Below, piece by piece: positions 1 to 9,267 of a stretch of DNA of 64,000 bases. Within the stretch, counting starts at the first letter, position 1, and every line of letters begins with the position of its first letter. Where the stretch lies: the NCBI GenBank assembly GCA_046345315.1, contig JBKDKA010000042.1:1-64000 (forward strand), given 5' to 3'. A program made the translations under genes and the position numbers. The notes below the pieces were generated by a model that saw only the letters and a program-made list of their open reading frames with translations, made no database searches and had not been told where the DNA came from. The stretch is from F1-80-MAGs062 sp046345315 (GTDB lineage Bacteria > Planctomycetota > Planctomycetia > Planctomycetales > Planctomycetaceae).

Positions 1-209
1 AAGCTCTGCCGACCTGACTTCGAAGTCAGCAAAGCATCGGAAATCAAATGCACAATCAATGGGAAGGAAATGACCCGGTCATAACATCGCCCACGATGCT
101 CTTCCCAAATCGACGACAGCAAATCCTCATCTGTCACGGAACGAAACAACAGCATTACCGCCTCGGCCAAAGGCACTCGACTGATTGCCTCCAGACTGAA
201 ACCATCCAT
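1..209 (-). CDS. IS4-family transposase, N-terminal fragment (runs off left edge)
   Basis: Reading the minus strand from ATG at 209 gives about 69 codons open to the window edge, beginning MDGFSLEAISRVPLAEAV and containing EEHRGRCYDRVISFP followed by a VHLISDALL stretch. That RGRCY-x5-FP pattern is typical of the N-terminal region of IS4-type DDE transposases common in planctomycetes. A strong AGGAGG ribosome site sits at 217-222, seven bases before the ATG, which fixes the start. The DDE catalytic domain lies outside the window, so intactness cannot be judged. The insertion-sequence end should lie between 210 and about 349; no terminal inverted repeat can be recognised with only one end in view. 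Family assignment is from remembered motif similarity. Confidence 0.8.
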   Translation of the reverse strand, partial: MDGFSLEAISRVPLAEAVMLLFRSVTDEDLLSSIWEEHRGRCYDRVISFPLIVHLISDALLTSKSGRQS

Positions 210-349
210 GGCTCATCCTCCTGCAACGTCTTCCATCTGTCTCCAATCTCACCCCAAACTGCATTCTACACGCCATTTTCTTCAGCTCGAAGACCTTTAC
301 AGCAGTAGCTCAGACCCCCGCCTCGGTTTTTTCATGGGAGCCTTCATCG

Positions 350-1165
350 TTGAATACGCTGCGGAACATCATCCTCGCCATCGGTCTCTTTGCTGCGACA
401 TTGACCCACGCATCGGACCTGAGAGTTCATGAGCTCAACTCCGAGCGGCAGTCCGGTGTGACTCGCGTAAGCGTCCTTCTGCCGGACAGTCTTCGGTCCG
501 CTGAAGGTTCCGATCGGCAACTGTTTCGAACTCTTTACGTTCTGCCCGTGGAAGCCGGATCAGCGACTCGCTGGGGAAACAGCGTTGATGAAGTCCTGAA
601 ATGGGATCTTCAGAATCGGCATCAGCTGATCTGTGTGTTCCCGGAGTTTTCAGACCTTCCGTGGTATGCGGATCATTCGGACAACCCGCATCTGCAGCAG
701 GAGAGTTATTTGCTGAATGACGTTGTCCCGATGTTGGACAGGGTTTATCCGACGAAAGCAGACGGCAAGTCACGACTACTTGTCGGTTTCAGCAAATCCG
801 GTTGGGGTGCCTGGAGTCTTCTGATTCGAAATCCGGATGTGTTTTTTCGAGCGGCTGCGTTTGATGCGCCATTAACGATGACGGAATCCGGTCAATTCGG
901 ATCCGGGCCGATTTTCGGGTCGCAGGAGAATTTTCAGAAATACTGCCTGACAACGCTGCTCTCACAGTCCGGGGAGCGGTTTCATCAAGCTCCCGTTCGA
1001 CTGGGGTTACTGGGCCGCGGAAACTTTTACCCGAATCATCAGCAGATGATTCAGCTGATGAATCAACAAGGGATCCTTCATGAGCAGATTTCCGGGGAGA
1101 TTCAGGTTCATTCGTGGAACAGCGGATGGCTTCCGGATGCCGTCAGCTGGCTGGCCGGGCCGTAA
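350..1165 (+). CDS. secreted esterase, alpha/beta-hydrolase fold
   Basis: A 271-residue protein with a TTG start at 350, preceded by GGGAG at about 335-339. The N-terminus (NIILAIGLFAATLTHAS) is a signal peptide, so the protein acts outside the cytoplasm. The core motif GFSKSGWGAW fits the GxSxG nucleophile elbow of the esterase-D/feruloyl-esterase-like group. A late His in VHSWNSGW is the likely catalytic base, and an Asp in AFDAP lies between them. It probably cleaves ester bonds in a small molecule or a decorated polysaccharide; the substrate cannot be told. It is alone on the + strand beside the IS4 fragment and convergent with the next gene. Confidence 0.75.
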   Translation: MNTLRNIILAIGLFAATLTHASDLRVHELNSERQSGVTRVSVLLPDSLRSAEGSDRQLFRTLYVLPVEAGSATRWGNSVDEVLKWDLQNRHQLICVFPEFSDLPWYADHSDNPHLQQESYLLNDVVPMLDRVYPTKADGKSRLLVGFSKSGWGAWSLLIRNPDVFFRAAAFDAPLTMTESGQFGSGPIFGSQENFQKYCLTTLLSQSGERFHQAPVRLGLLGRGNFYPNHQQMIQLMNQQGILHEQISGEIQVHSWNSGWLPDAVSWLAGP

Positions 1166-1231
1166 AAGGATCAGGTCATCACGGCGGATGTTGCCGGGTC
1201 TGAATTTTGCTGTTCCCCAGTGCCATCTTCC

Positions 1232-2668
1232 TTATGGAAGCGGATGTGGCTGTGAGATCGGGCCTTCCGGTCCGCCGCGAATATTGGAGTGAGGAAGCTG
1301 GATCGGTACAACACCGCTGCCGTCGGTGAGCGATACTTCACGAAATACATCCGGAATCGCCATGTCGCCTCGAATCGGAAGGTCGCCGATTTCCAGACCG
1401 CTCTCAGACACCCAGCCCAGATAGCGTTCTGCAGTTGAATCGTCTGCGTTTCTCAGAACCTCTTCGACGTCCGGATCTGTTCGAACCTCGATCAGCTGAT
1501 GATAAAGAGCAGCAACGACATTCTTCCATGGAGCGTCGAACACGGGGATCCCATTCGTCGCTCCGTTCGAATATCGCTTCGAATAGACACATACCGAGAA
1601 ATAGATTCTCCGGCCACCTTCGGTCGGAACAGATCCGTGATATCCGGCAAGTCCCTGTGTCGATTTGGGGTCGTCAGCGTCTGAAGCGGCATTCGCTGCT
1701 TCGGTTCTGCGGAATGAGTCGGTTGCCTGCTGAAGACGATTGGCAGGCTGACTCTCGGTTGTGAGGACCGTTCCGGGTGGCAGCAGAAGATTGAATGCCG
1801 TTGAGCTGAGATCAAACGATCGCAGGTATCCCTGTCGATCGAGGTAAGTGAGGAAGTTGTCGATATCACCTCGTGAGACTGTATCCGGCGTATATCCGAC
1901 CAGAGGATGTGAGGGCAGGGCTGTTGATCTAAGGGGTTGATTTTCGAAGTACTGACGCAGGACGTTATTCAGACCTTCGTCTCGCATGGCTGCCGAAAGG
2001 CTGCGGTCAATTCTCTCGACATCGTCTTTCGACCATTCTCGATCGCCGCTGACGTACAGGTTGACGTAAGACAGAGCCGCTATGGTTTTGCCGCCGCGAT
2101 ACTTCAGCATTTCCTGTGCTGGGGTTGCTTCCGCACCGATGAGCATCTCCGAGTTCACGAAGTCGCCGGAGTTCAGTTGCGTCGACGTATACTGAAAGTC
2201 CTGCAGATCTCTCTGATTTGTGACTCTGCTGTCTGACAGCAGCGAGACGTCAGATTGCGATTTCGCGTGACGGGAAGCAGTCTGATTTGATCGCGGAGGA
2301 AGTGGCCATGGTTTCCAGTAGTCTGTTGAATCACCACCGGGTGTGGTTGGCTGTGGATGGCCAACGGGGATTGTCGGTAGGTTTCCGGGATTCGGATTCG
2401 GTGACGGGTTCGATGGGGGAAACGGGAAATTTCCCGGTGGTTGTCCGGGGATCTGAACAACTGGAATTCCCGGACCGCCGGGTGATCCAACAGGCGGGTA
2501 CCACGGAGATCCCGGCGGATAGGGAAGCGGATTGCTGATGCCGACGGGTTGTCCGGGAAAAGTTCCACGCGGCATCGGCGGTCCCGTGAGCGGTAAACAC
2601 CCCGAGAGTTGAGCTAATGCGCAACAGCATCCCAGCCCCAGCAAAACCACAGGGAGTGATGTTTTCAT
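1232..2668 (-). CDS. proline-rich secreted protein, probable lipoprotein, function unknown
   Basis: A 478-residue protein beginning MKTSLPVVLLGLGCCCALAQLSGC. The N-terminus looks like a lipoprotein signal, with LSGC a plausible lipobox. Residues about 25-130 are very rich in Pro, Gly and Asn (PPGSPWYPP, PGIPVVQIPGQPPG), probably an extended linker. The remaining roughly 330 residues look globular and contain no motif I recognise. The same DNA has several open antisense frames, but the signal sequence and codon pattern support this strand. It diverges from the subtilase gene across a shared 357-base upstream region. Confidence 0.7.
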   Translation of the reverse strand: MKTSLPVVLLGLGCCCALAQLSGCLPLTGPPMPRGTFPGQPVGISNPLPYPPGSPWYPPVGSPGGPGIPVVQIPGQPPGNFPFPPSNPSPNPNPGNLPTIPVGHPQPTTPGGDSTDYWKPWPLPPRSNQTASRHAKSQSDVSLLSDSRVTNQRDLQDFQYTSTQLNSGDFVNSEMLIGAEATPAQEMLKYRGGKTIAALSYVNLYVSGDREWSKDDVERIDRSLSAAMRDEGLNNVLRQYFENQPLRSTALPSHPLVGYTPDTVSRGDIDNFLTYLDRQGYLRSFDLSSTAFNLLLPPGTVLTTESQPANRLQQATDSFRRTEAANAASDADDPKSTQGLAGYHGSVPTEGGRRIYFSVCVYSKRYSNGATNGIPVFDAPWKNVVAALYHQLIEVRTDPDVEEVLRNADDSTAERYLGWVSESGLEIGDLPIRGDMAIPDVFREVSLTDGSGVVPIQLPHSNIRGGPEGPISQPHPLP

Positions 2669-3025
2669 GATGAGATGGGCAACAGCTGAAGGAAGGTGCT
2701 GAAATCCGGAGACGGGTCAGGGAGACTCAGCGGAAGGTGAGATTGTGAGTCGCTGAAATCCGGATGACAGAAATGAGGAAGTTTTCCTGCTGCAGAGGAG
2801 AAAACATGGTGTCTGGCGAATTCTGCCACAGGAGAGAGAGGACCGGCAGTGTATGCCCGATTGTGATACAAGAAAAGATCAGTTTCTTCGGCAGTCTCTG
2901 CCGATGGATCGTGAGGAACGATCTTTACGGAATCGCCGCTCTCCGGTAGCGTCCCCGCAGGAGATCCCTTTCGATGGGGTCTCTCGTCTGTGTCTGCCGC
3001 GAGTCGAAAGACCGTCGAGGAAACC
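2669..3025. other. divergent intergenic region
   Basis: 357 bases between the proline-rich lipoprotein gene (leftward) and the subtilase gene (rightward). It must hold promoters for both. I see no convincing coding frame, strong hairpin or clear consensus promoter. Confidence 0.5.
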
Positions 3026-4588
3026 ATGCGATATTCCACCTGCGTCGTTCGAATTCTGGTTTGCCTGATGCTGACGGCGATGTGCAGTCCGCTTTCTGCG
3101 GGGCGATATCGCCTTCGGGCGAAATGCCATTCCGAGAAGCGACTTTCAGCGGAAATGGTTCTGGTCCGACGCGCCAGATCGCACTACATGGGTGTCTGTC
3201 GTGATGGAAGTGCCGTCTTTGAGGTGCCATCCAGTCAGGAGAACACCATGCGAACGATGGCTGCGGGTGTGGATACGGTTGTTCCCGGTAACGAAGTCAG
3301 ATCGACTCGGCTGATGATCAGTTATCCGGATGTGAATAACAAGCCCTCTGAAGAAACGCTTCAGAATGCCGGGTTGAACGTCGTTCAGGATTACGAAGAC
3401 GGATCGTTTCTGGTGGTCGAGCCGAAGGGAGCCGTGACGTCAGGAGCCGTCGAAGCGCTCATGGCAGACAATGCCGTTTCGTACGTCGCCCCCGACTACA
3501 TCATGACAATTCCGCGGCCTGCCGAAGTCAGTGAAGCTCAGTCTGCAGTGACGGAATCTGAACCGGACGATCCATTTCTGAACAGGCTCTGGGGAATGAA
3601 GAACTGCGGAGCGACAAAAGTCTGGCCGCAGCACCACGATTCGTCATCAGTAATTGTGGCAGTGATCGACAGCGGCGTCGACTACCGCCACGCGGATCTG
3701 AGAGACAATATGTGGTCTCGTGGCGGCAGCCATGGATACGATTTCTACGACGATGATGACGATCCTCTGGATGAAGAGAACCATGGAACTCACGTCGCGG
3801 GGACAGTGGCCGCGACGGGTAACAACGGGGTTGGAGTCGTCGGGGTGGCATGGAAAGCACGCATCATGGCGATGCGGTTTCTCGGGCCTGATGGTTCAGG
3901 ATCGACGTCAGATGCTGTGAAATGCATTGACTGGGCAGTCGATAATGGAGCTCACGTACTGTGCAACAGCTGGGGTGGCCCAGATACATCCCCTGAACTT
4001 GCAGAGGCTGTGGCGCGAGCTGAACGAAAGGGTGTTTTGTTTGTTGCAGCTGCGGGAAACACAGGTGGAAACGGAAACAACAACGATGCCCGACCAAACT
4101 ACCCTGCGTCACTGCCTCAGGCGAATGTCATGTCTGTGGCTGCGATCGATATCAAAGATCAGCGAGGTTCGTTCAGTCACTACGGCAAGCAGTCGGTGGA
4201 TATCGCCGCTCCTGGCGTTGATATTCTCAGCACAACGCGGAATGACTCCTATGACACCTTCAGCGGAACCTCCATGGCAACGCCTCATGTGGCCGGCGCT
4301 GCCGCACTGATCTGGGCAACCACCTTTGCAAATCCGGCTCAGGATCGCGGGCAGATGAACGAAGTCCGCGATCTGATCTACAGAAATGCTCGTCCGGTCC
4401 CGGCGCTCGCCGGTCTCTGGGGCCACAATGCGCCGGCACGAGTTCCAGGAGGAGTACTTGATCTTTCATTCCTGATGGAATCAAAACCCGATGACGATTC
4501 CCCGATCGTCGATGTGCCACGACCACGTCGCCTTGTCGAGAATCGAATGATCATCAGTCCTGCTCGTCTGCGAGCGGTTTCACAGTAA
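3026..4588 (+). CDS. subtilisin-like serine protease (peptidase S8), secreted
   Basis: The ATG at 3026 is chosen because GAGG lies at 3017-3020 and the protein then starts with a signal peptide (RYSTCVVRILVCLMLTAMC); an upstream in-frame GTG at 2990 lacks both. The result is 520 residues. The catalytic triad is visible: Asp215 in AVIDSGVDYRH, His256 in NHGTHVAGT and Ser416 in GTSMATPHVAG, with the oxyanion Asn in AAAGNTGGNG. Residues about 85-165 look like an I9-type propeptide (SFLVVEPKGAV, AVSYVAPDY) removed on maturation. The tail is short, with no extra binding domain or PEP-CTERM signal, so it is probably released as a soluble scavenging protease. Confidence 0.93.
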   Translation: MRYSTCVVRILVCLMLTAMCSPLSAGRYRLRAKCHSEKRLSAEMVLVRRARSHYMGVCRDGSAVFEVPSSQENTMRTMAAGVDTVVPGNEVRSTRLMISYPDVNNKPSEETLQNAGLNVVQDYEDGSFLVVEPKGAVTSGAVEALMADNAVSYVAPDYIMTIPRPAEVSEAQSAVTESEPDDPFLNRLWGMKNCGATKVWPQHHDSSSVIVAVIDSGVDYRHADLRDNMWSRGGSHGYDFYDDDDDPLDEENHGTHVAGTVAATGNNGVGVVGVAWKARIMAMRFLGPDGSGSTSDAVKCIDWAVDNGAHVLCNSWGGPDTSPELAEAVARAERKGVLFVAAAGNTGGNGNNNDARPNYPASLPQANVMSVAAIDIKDQRGSFSHYGKQSVDIAAPGVDILSTTRNDSYDTFSGTSMATPHVAGAAALIWATTFANPAQDRGQMNEVRDLIYRNARPVPALAGLWGHNAPARVPGGVLDLSFLMESKPDDDSPIVDVPRPRRLVENRMIISPARLRAVSQ

Positions 4589-4610
4589 GCCGGAGGTCGG
4601 TCCGTCCGGC
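4589..4610 (+). terminator. possible weak terminator hairpin
   Basis: GCCGGA and TCCGGC can form a 6-bp stem around a 10-base loop directly after the subtilase stop codon. There is no clear T-run, so the call is weak. Confidence 0.25.
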
Positions 4611-4682
4611 ATTTGCTCGGTCTGGTCAGCGACCACGAGAAGTTCATTTCGTCTGTAATCCATTTATACGGATGCAAATCAC

Positions 4683-5282
4683 ATGTGGAAAATGCTCGCA
4701 GGATTTGGGTTCAGTCTGCTGGTGTTCAATGGTTCAGAAGATTCTTCAACGGACTCCGCCGTGTCGGTCGAATTCTGCGGCCGTTTGCGACACGGGGTGA
4801 TGGCCGTTGGTGGCGAAACGACTGGCACGACGATCGCGGCAGGACCTGTGATCTGCGAACTGGAGCTGTCCGAAGATGCGGAGAAATCCTTCGCCGAAAA
4901 TCACAATAAACAGCAGGTCGTCGTGATCGGAAAACTGCGGACGACAGCCGCTACTGAAGTGCGAGTTCGAAGGATTATCGACGTCAGAAAAATCGCAAAG
5001 GCGGATCCGGCAAAGAACAAAGACGGCGTTCGCGTCTCTGTTGAGGGAATGCTTCAGGCTGCCGACGAAAGTAGATCTGACTCAAAAGAAATGACAATCG
5101 AAGCCGGCGGCCAGATCTGGACCTGTAATTTTGCGGAGAGTCCGCAGCTGGAGGGCATGGCACAATCGCTTGTTGGAAATCCTGTCCAGATCACAGGAAC
5201 CCCGGAAATGTTCCCCAAACAATCCAGCGAAACTCCCGTGCAGATCAAGGTTCACTCCGTAATCAATTTACGCGATAGGTAG
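4683..5282 (+). CDS. hypothetical protein, probably exported
   Basis: A 199-residue protein with ATG at 4683 and a hydrophobic start (MWKMLAGFGFSLLVFNGSE) that may be a short signal sequence. It has two similar-looking halves of beta-strand-rich sequence, QQVVVIGKLRTTAATEVRVRRIIDV and NPVQITGTPEMFP followed by VQIKVHSVINL. This resembles a pair of OB-like folds in which binding loops end in a conserved IxDVR/VINLR strand, but that is inference from pattern only. It lies 94 bases after the protease gene and may be co-transcribed. No catalytic motif is seen. Confidence 0.6.
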   Translation: MWKMLAGFGFSLLVFNGSEDSSTDSAVSVEFCGRLRHGVMAVGGETTGTTIAAGPVICELELSEDAEKSFAENHNKQQVVVIGKLRTTAATEVRVRRIIDVRKIAKADPAKNKDGVRVSVEGMLQAADESRSDSKEMTIEAGGQIWTCNFAESPQLEGMAQSLVGNPVQITGTPEMFPKQSSETPVQIKVHSVINLRDR

Positions 5283-5335
5283 GCTGTTCTGTGTGATGTG
5301 CAATCTCCGAATGCAGCTTACAGAGTCGTGAGTCC

Positions 5336-5370
5336 GCACATCAATCTTCGCACATCAATCTTCGCACATC
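5336..5370. repeat. short tandem repeat, 14-base unit
   Basis: GCACATCAATCTTC occurs twice back to back (5336-5349 and 5350-5363), followed by a third partial GCACATC. It lies in the gap before the sulfatase gene. Confidence 0.8.
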
Positions 5371-5490
5371 GAGCCGGCATCGGCCGCAAAAACAACGCTG
5401 CGAAAGTAACTCCTGAATCCGTTGCTGGCACATAGCCCCTGGTTTCAGATCGGGGTACACTGTGATGTACTACGATGAGGAGTGACTTCG

Positions 5491-6990
5491 ATGACGCGAT
5501 CCGTGCAGGGCTGGTTGTTTTTCTGGCTGTTGATGTTCGCCATGTTCAGTGTTTGTTACGCCGAAGCGGGAAGCGAAAGACAGAAACCAAACATTCTGAT
5601 GATTGCGATCGACGATCAGAATGACTGGATCGGATGTCTCGGTGGACATCCGCAGGTGCAGACGCCGCATATTGATGAGCTTGCTCAGCGAGGGACGGTG
5701 TTCCTCAATGCTCATTGCCAGGCACCGCTGTGTAATCCTTCACGCACAAGTCTTCTTCTCGGCCGTCGTCCCTCGTCGACGGGAGTTTACGGGCTTGCTC
5801 CCTGGTTTCGTAATGTTCCGGAGCTTGCTGAGCTGGTCACGCTGCCGCAGTATCTTCGGCAGTCCGGTTACCGTGTGATGACGGCCGGGAAGATCTTTCA
5901 TGGTGCTTACGGAGCCCGGCCGAGTGACGATGAGTTTGACCTTGTCGGGCCGCCGGCCGGTGTCGGACCTCGCCCGAAGAAGAACCTGGTTGTCTCACCC
6001 TCCGGGCATCCTCTCGTTGACTGGGGAACTTTTCCTCATCGTGATGAAGACAAGCCGGACTGGAAGATTGCCTCCTGGGCGATCGGCCAGCTTGAACAGA
6101 ACCACGAGAAACCGTTCTTCCTTTCCGTCGGATTCTTCCTGCCACATGTTCCGTGTTATTCCACTCAGCGATGGTTCGATCTTTATCCGGAAGACTCCGT
6201 TCAGCTGCCGCCATTTCTGGCATCAGATCGTGAAGACACGCCGCGTTTCAGCTGGTATCTGCACTGGAAGCTTCCCGAGCCGCGTCTGCAGTTTCTGCAG
6301 CAGAATCATCAGTGGAAAAACCTGGTGCGGTCTTATCTTGCCTGCACGAGCTTTACCGACAGTCAGGTCGGTCGCGTGCTCGATGCTCTGAGACGCAGTC
6401 GATATGCTGAGAATACGATTGTTATTCTCTGGTCAGATCATGGATGGCACCTGGGAGAAAAGGCGATCACCGGAAAGAACTCACTCTGGGAGCGATCCAC
6501 TCGAGTGCCTCTGATCTTTGCCGGTCCCGGGGTTACCGGTGGTGGTCGATGCGAGTCGCCGGCGGAGCTTCTTGATATCTACCCCACACTGGCAGAGATG
6601 TCGGGGAGTGAGTTGTCGACGGCGGGTCTGGAAGGGCACAGCCTGACGCCACAGCTTCGGGATCCCATGGCGAAGCGGGAGTTTCCGGCAATCACAACGC
6701 ACAACCATGACAATCACTCCGTACGCTCAGCTCGCTGGCGATACATTCGATACGCGGATGGTGCGGAAGAGCTCTACGATATGGAACAGGATCCGAACGA
6801 GTGGCACAATCTTGCGTCTGAGCAGGGATACTCCGAGATCCTGATTGAGCACCGTCGCTGGGTTCCGGAAAAAAGCAGAGCACCGGTTTCGGGCAGCCGA
6901 GATCGCATTCTTGAATACGATCCCGACTCCGGCGTTGTTCGATGGGAAGGCCAGACTGTGCGTCCGGAAGATCCGATTCCGGATCACTGA
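5491..6990 (+). CDS. secreted arylsulfatase (iduronate-2-sulfatase-like)
   Basis: The ATG at 5491 is favoured because GAGGAG ends eight bases before it; an in-frame GTG at 5482 overlaps that ribosome site. The product is 499 residues. A signal peptide (GWLFFWLLMFAMFSVCYA) is followed by the metal-binding MIAIDDQND segment. The sulfatase signature CNPSRTSLLLGRRP places Cys81 as the residue converted to formylglycine by a separate maturase, not encoded here. VILWSDHGWHLGE is the second metal-site motif. The C-terminal ELYDMEQDPNEWHNLA block is typical of planctomycete sulfatases that desulfate algal or animal polysaccharides. The exact substrate is unknown. Confidence 0.93.
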   Translation: MTRSVQGWLFFWLLMFAMFSVCYAEAGSERQKPNILMIAIDDQNDWIGCLGGHPQVQTPHIDELAQRGTVFLNAHCQAPLCNPSRTSLLLGRRPSSTGVYGLAPWFRNVPELAELVTLPQYLRQSGYRVMTAGKIFHGAYGARPSDDEFDLVGPPAGVGPRPKKNLVVSPSGHPLVDWGTFPHRDEDKPDWKIASWAIGQLEQNHEKPFFLSVGFFLPHVPCYSTQRWFDLYPEDSVQLPPFLASDREDTPRFSWYLHWKLPEPRLQFLQQNHQWKNLVRSYLACTSFTDSQVGRVLDALRRSRYAENTIVILWSDHGWHLGEKAITGKNSLWERSTRVPLIFAGPGVTGGGRCESPAELLDIYPTLAEMSGSELSTAGLEGHSLTPQLRDPMAKREFPAITTHNHDNHSVRSARWRYIRYADGAEELYDMEQDPNEWHNLASEQGYSEILIEHRRWVPEKSRAPVSGSRDRILEYDPDSGVVRWEGQTVRPEDPIPDH

Positions 6991-7025
6991 AGCGTCTTCT
7001 GACGGAGTTGCAGCAGTTGTCGACG

Positions 7026-9098
7026 TTACTTCGCCGGAAGCTGCCATTGACTGTCGAAAATGTCCGCCGAGACGGTCTGCTCAGTAAAGTCTGCTCCGTC
7101 TTCCTGAAAGCGGATGATTGCAATATCACCCAGACGCGGGTAGAGATTTGCGTTGGACGCTTCGAACTCCGCATCGTGGAACGTATGTCCTGAATTGATC
7201 ACGACATAACGGTTCGGATTCTTCGGATTCGGGTAGACCATCGCGACACCATGATTATCTGAAGAGTTTTGTGTCTGGTCGAACGAAACCGAAGTCTTCG
7301 TCCATTGAATCGGTAGGGAATTCACAACCGACGCAATGACGGAATTGGAGCCCGGATCTCCGAAGAGAACGAGATGGTGAGACTCCATCATTTCGGGCGT
7401 CACTTCGGAGTCGTTGACGATGCGGATTCGGCCTCGCATCCAGCGATCAAATTCCCGCTCAAATCGTGAGAGAGTCCAGTTGCACCATGACTGATGGTGT
7501 ACATTCCATGGTGTTCCTGTGCCTCGGACGCAGAGGAACGGTTCCATGAATGCGTCATCGATGGGGCCCTGAAGCCCGCCACGTTTTAGAAGTCTGCTGC
7601 TGGTGGCTGGTTCCGAATCTGTTGTGGCGGATGTCTGTGTCCAGCCGGAGTCTGTCAGCTCGAGCGAGAGGCCTGACCCTGGATCGCCGCCGGATTCGAA
7701 TCCCGGGTTCTGACCTGATGTCGAACTCGGAGTGCTTTCGACAGGCCTCGTCTGAATCGACATTCCGTCAATCTGGATTGCACTGACATCCGAATGCAAC
7801 ACAGACAGGGCTCGAACATTCTCCGTCTTCAGTGTCAGTGTTGAGGATTGCAGATCAAATTCAGCGTCGACAAGCGATCTTTCGAGTGGGACCAGTTGTT
7901 CCTCGATCCGAATCCAGTCACACAAACCATAACGGGGTGTGTACGTCACAAAACGAATGTGGTGTCTCGTCTCACTGTCTGGTCTTCCGTCGCGCACATG
8001 TTCTGCATGAAACGCCATGAATTCGCGACGACTTTCCGGGTGCCATTTGTGTTCTGTCTTCGGTCCGATCAGACGGCGGATCGTCACACCTTCCTGTGCG
8101 GCTCTTTCGGTCATTCGGCCGGACGCGAACAGCTGTCTGTCGAGTTCTCCACCGTATCCGATTGTCGGTACGTTGAATGCATTGAGCGCATACTCCTGAG
8201 CATCGTAGATACGCACGAGTCGCTGGTGCAGAGGAGACAGCGGTGCCGTAAGACTCAGATGGTTCTCCGTGTCGCAGAATCCCGCACCGGCGCCGACGGA
8301 ACACCAGAGGGACGGGTAGTGAAGTCCCATATGCCAGGCACCAGCGCCGCCCATGGAAAATCCTCGCAGAACAATCCTCCTGTCGTCGAGGGGAAAACGT
8401 CGTGCAAGATCCGACATCGCTTCCAGCACATCCGTTTCGCCGGCCCAGCGATAAGCGTTGTTTGTGCGCCCGAAAACATCCAGCTGGATCCAGTCGTTGA
8501 CTGGTTCGCCGGATCTGTTCCCCTCATGTGAGTGAATAAAGCTCACCTCGTTCAGGATTCCGTTGCGACCATGAAGTTCCACATGAAGCGGCCAGCGTTT
8601 TGCTGAAGTCACATCGAAATCGGTGGGAAGAGTGACCGCGTACGGTTGCACAGAACCGTCGACTCGTGAACGATATCCAAGCACCGTTCTTCCTGGACGG
8701 CCGATCCACGGCGTCTGTTGCTGTGATTTTTGCTGGAGCCGTTCTTCGCCGATTTTGAGAGCATCCAGTGTCCATTGAACATATTCGCGTTTATAGAATT
8801 CGTTGTGACGCAGGATCCATTCAGCTGCCTTTTCAAACAGCAGGATATCGCATCGGTCATCCGTGACTGATCTGCCGTCTGAGGCGGGCGTTCGGAGACC
8901 GGCGCGATCAATGTTGAGTCGAAAATCACTCAGCTGTGATTCGATGGAACGCCGGTCAGAGGCGGAGATCTCCGTGCGGACATCGTCTTCGGCTTTCGCA
9001 GCGTGAGCCGAGAGAACACAGAAGAAACAGAATACGACGATGAACGAGTTTCTGATTTGTGCGCCCGAAATGCATCTGTGAAGTATGACCTCAGTCAA
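7026..9098 (-). CDS. secreted prolyl-oligopeptidase/esterase-type hydrolase
   Basis: A 690-residue protein. The only workable start is TTG at 9098, supported by GGAGAAGG just upstream and followed by a signal peptide (IRNSFIVVFCFFCVLSAHA). Residues about 150-380 hold the alpha/beta-hydrolase fold, with RIVLRGFSMGGAGAWHMGLH giving the GxSxGG nucleophile elbow and TEHKWHPESR a likely catalytic His. The remaining roughly 300 residues are a second part with beta-rich segments (ENVRALSVLHSDVSAIQIDG) and a Rossmann-like piece (LVLFGDPGSNSVIASVV), an architecture I associate with large planctomycete hydrolases. It is convergent with the sulfatase gene. The substrate is unknown; it may be a carbohydrate ester or a peptide. 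Confidence 0.8.
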   Translation of the reverse strand: MTEVILHRCISGAQIRNSFIVVFCFFCVLSAHAAKAEDDVRTEISASDRRSIESQLSDFRLNIDRAGLRTPASDGRSVTDDRCDILLFEKAAEWILRHNEFYKREYVQWTLDALKIGEERLQQKSQQQTPWIGRPGRTVLGYRSRVDGSVQPYAVTLPTDFDVTSAKRWPLHVELHGRNGILNEVSFIHSHEGNRSGEPVNDWIQLDVFGRTNNAYRWAGETDVLEAMSDLARRFPLDDRRIVLRGFSMGGAGAWHMGLHYPSLWCSVGAGAGFCDTENHLSLTAPLSPLHQRLVRIYDAQEYALNAFNVPTIGYGGELDRQLFASGRMTERAAQEGVTIRRLIGPKTEHKWHPESRREFMAFHAEHVRDGRPDSETRHHIRFVTYTPRYGLCDWIRIEEQLVPLERSLVDAEFDLQSSTLTLKTENVRALSVLHSDVSAIQIDGMSIQTRPVESTPSSTSGQNPGFESGGDPGSGLSLELTDSGWTQTSATTDSEPATSSRLLKRGGLQGPIDDAFMEPFLCVRGTGTPWNVHHQSWCNWTLSRFEREFDRWMRGRIRIVNDSEVTPEMMESHHLVLFGDPGSNSVIASVVNSLPIQWTKTSVSFDQTQNSSDNHGVAMVYPNPKNPNRYVVINSGHTFHDAEFEASNANLYPRLGDIAIIRFQEDGADFTEQTVSADIFDSQWQLPAK

Positions 9099-9267
9099 GA
9101 CCTTCTCCTGTTGATGTGGATTCTGACCTGTTCCGCCACACGACTCCCGATTCCCGCTTTCGGACCCGGATCAAAGTTTCCCATCCCGGTGATCGTGTTC
9201 AGGGCTCACCATCGTCATCTGTTCGAGAAGCAATGACTCGCAACTTGTGACCGTGGATTCACAGATG

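Noticed and set aside
2990..3025. Upstream GTG start for the subtilase
   Set aside because: The ATG at 3026 has the ribosome site and puts the signal peptide at the N-terminus.
7688..7710. tRNA T-arm-like sequence (GGATTCGAATCCCGG)
   Set aside because: It lies within the 690-residue hydrolase gene and no acceptor or anticodon arm can be found around it.
7832..8531. Long + strand frame of 227 codons within the leftward hydrolase
   Set aside because: The leftward gene has clear hydrolase motifs and a signal peptide here; the other frame shows no recognisable motif or ribosome site.
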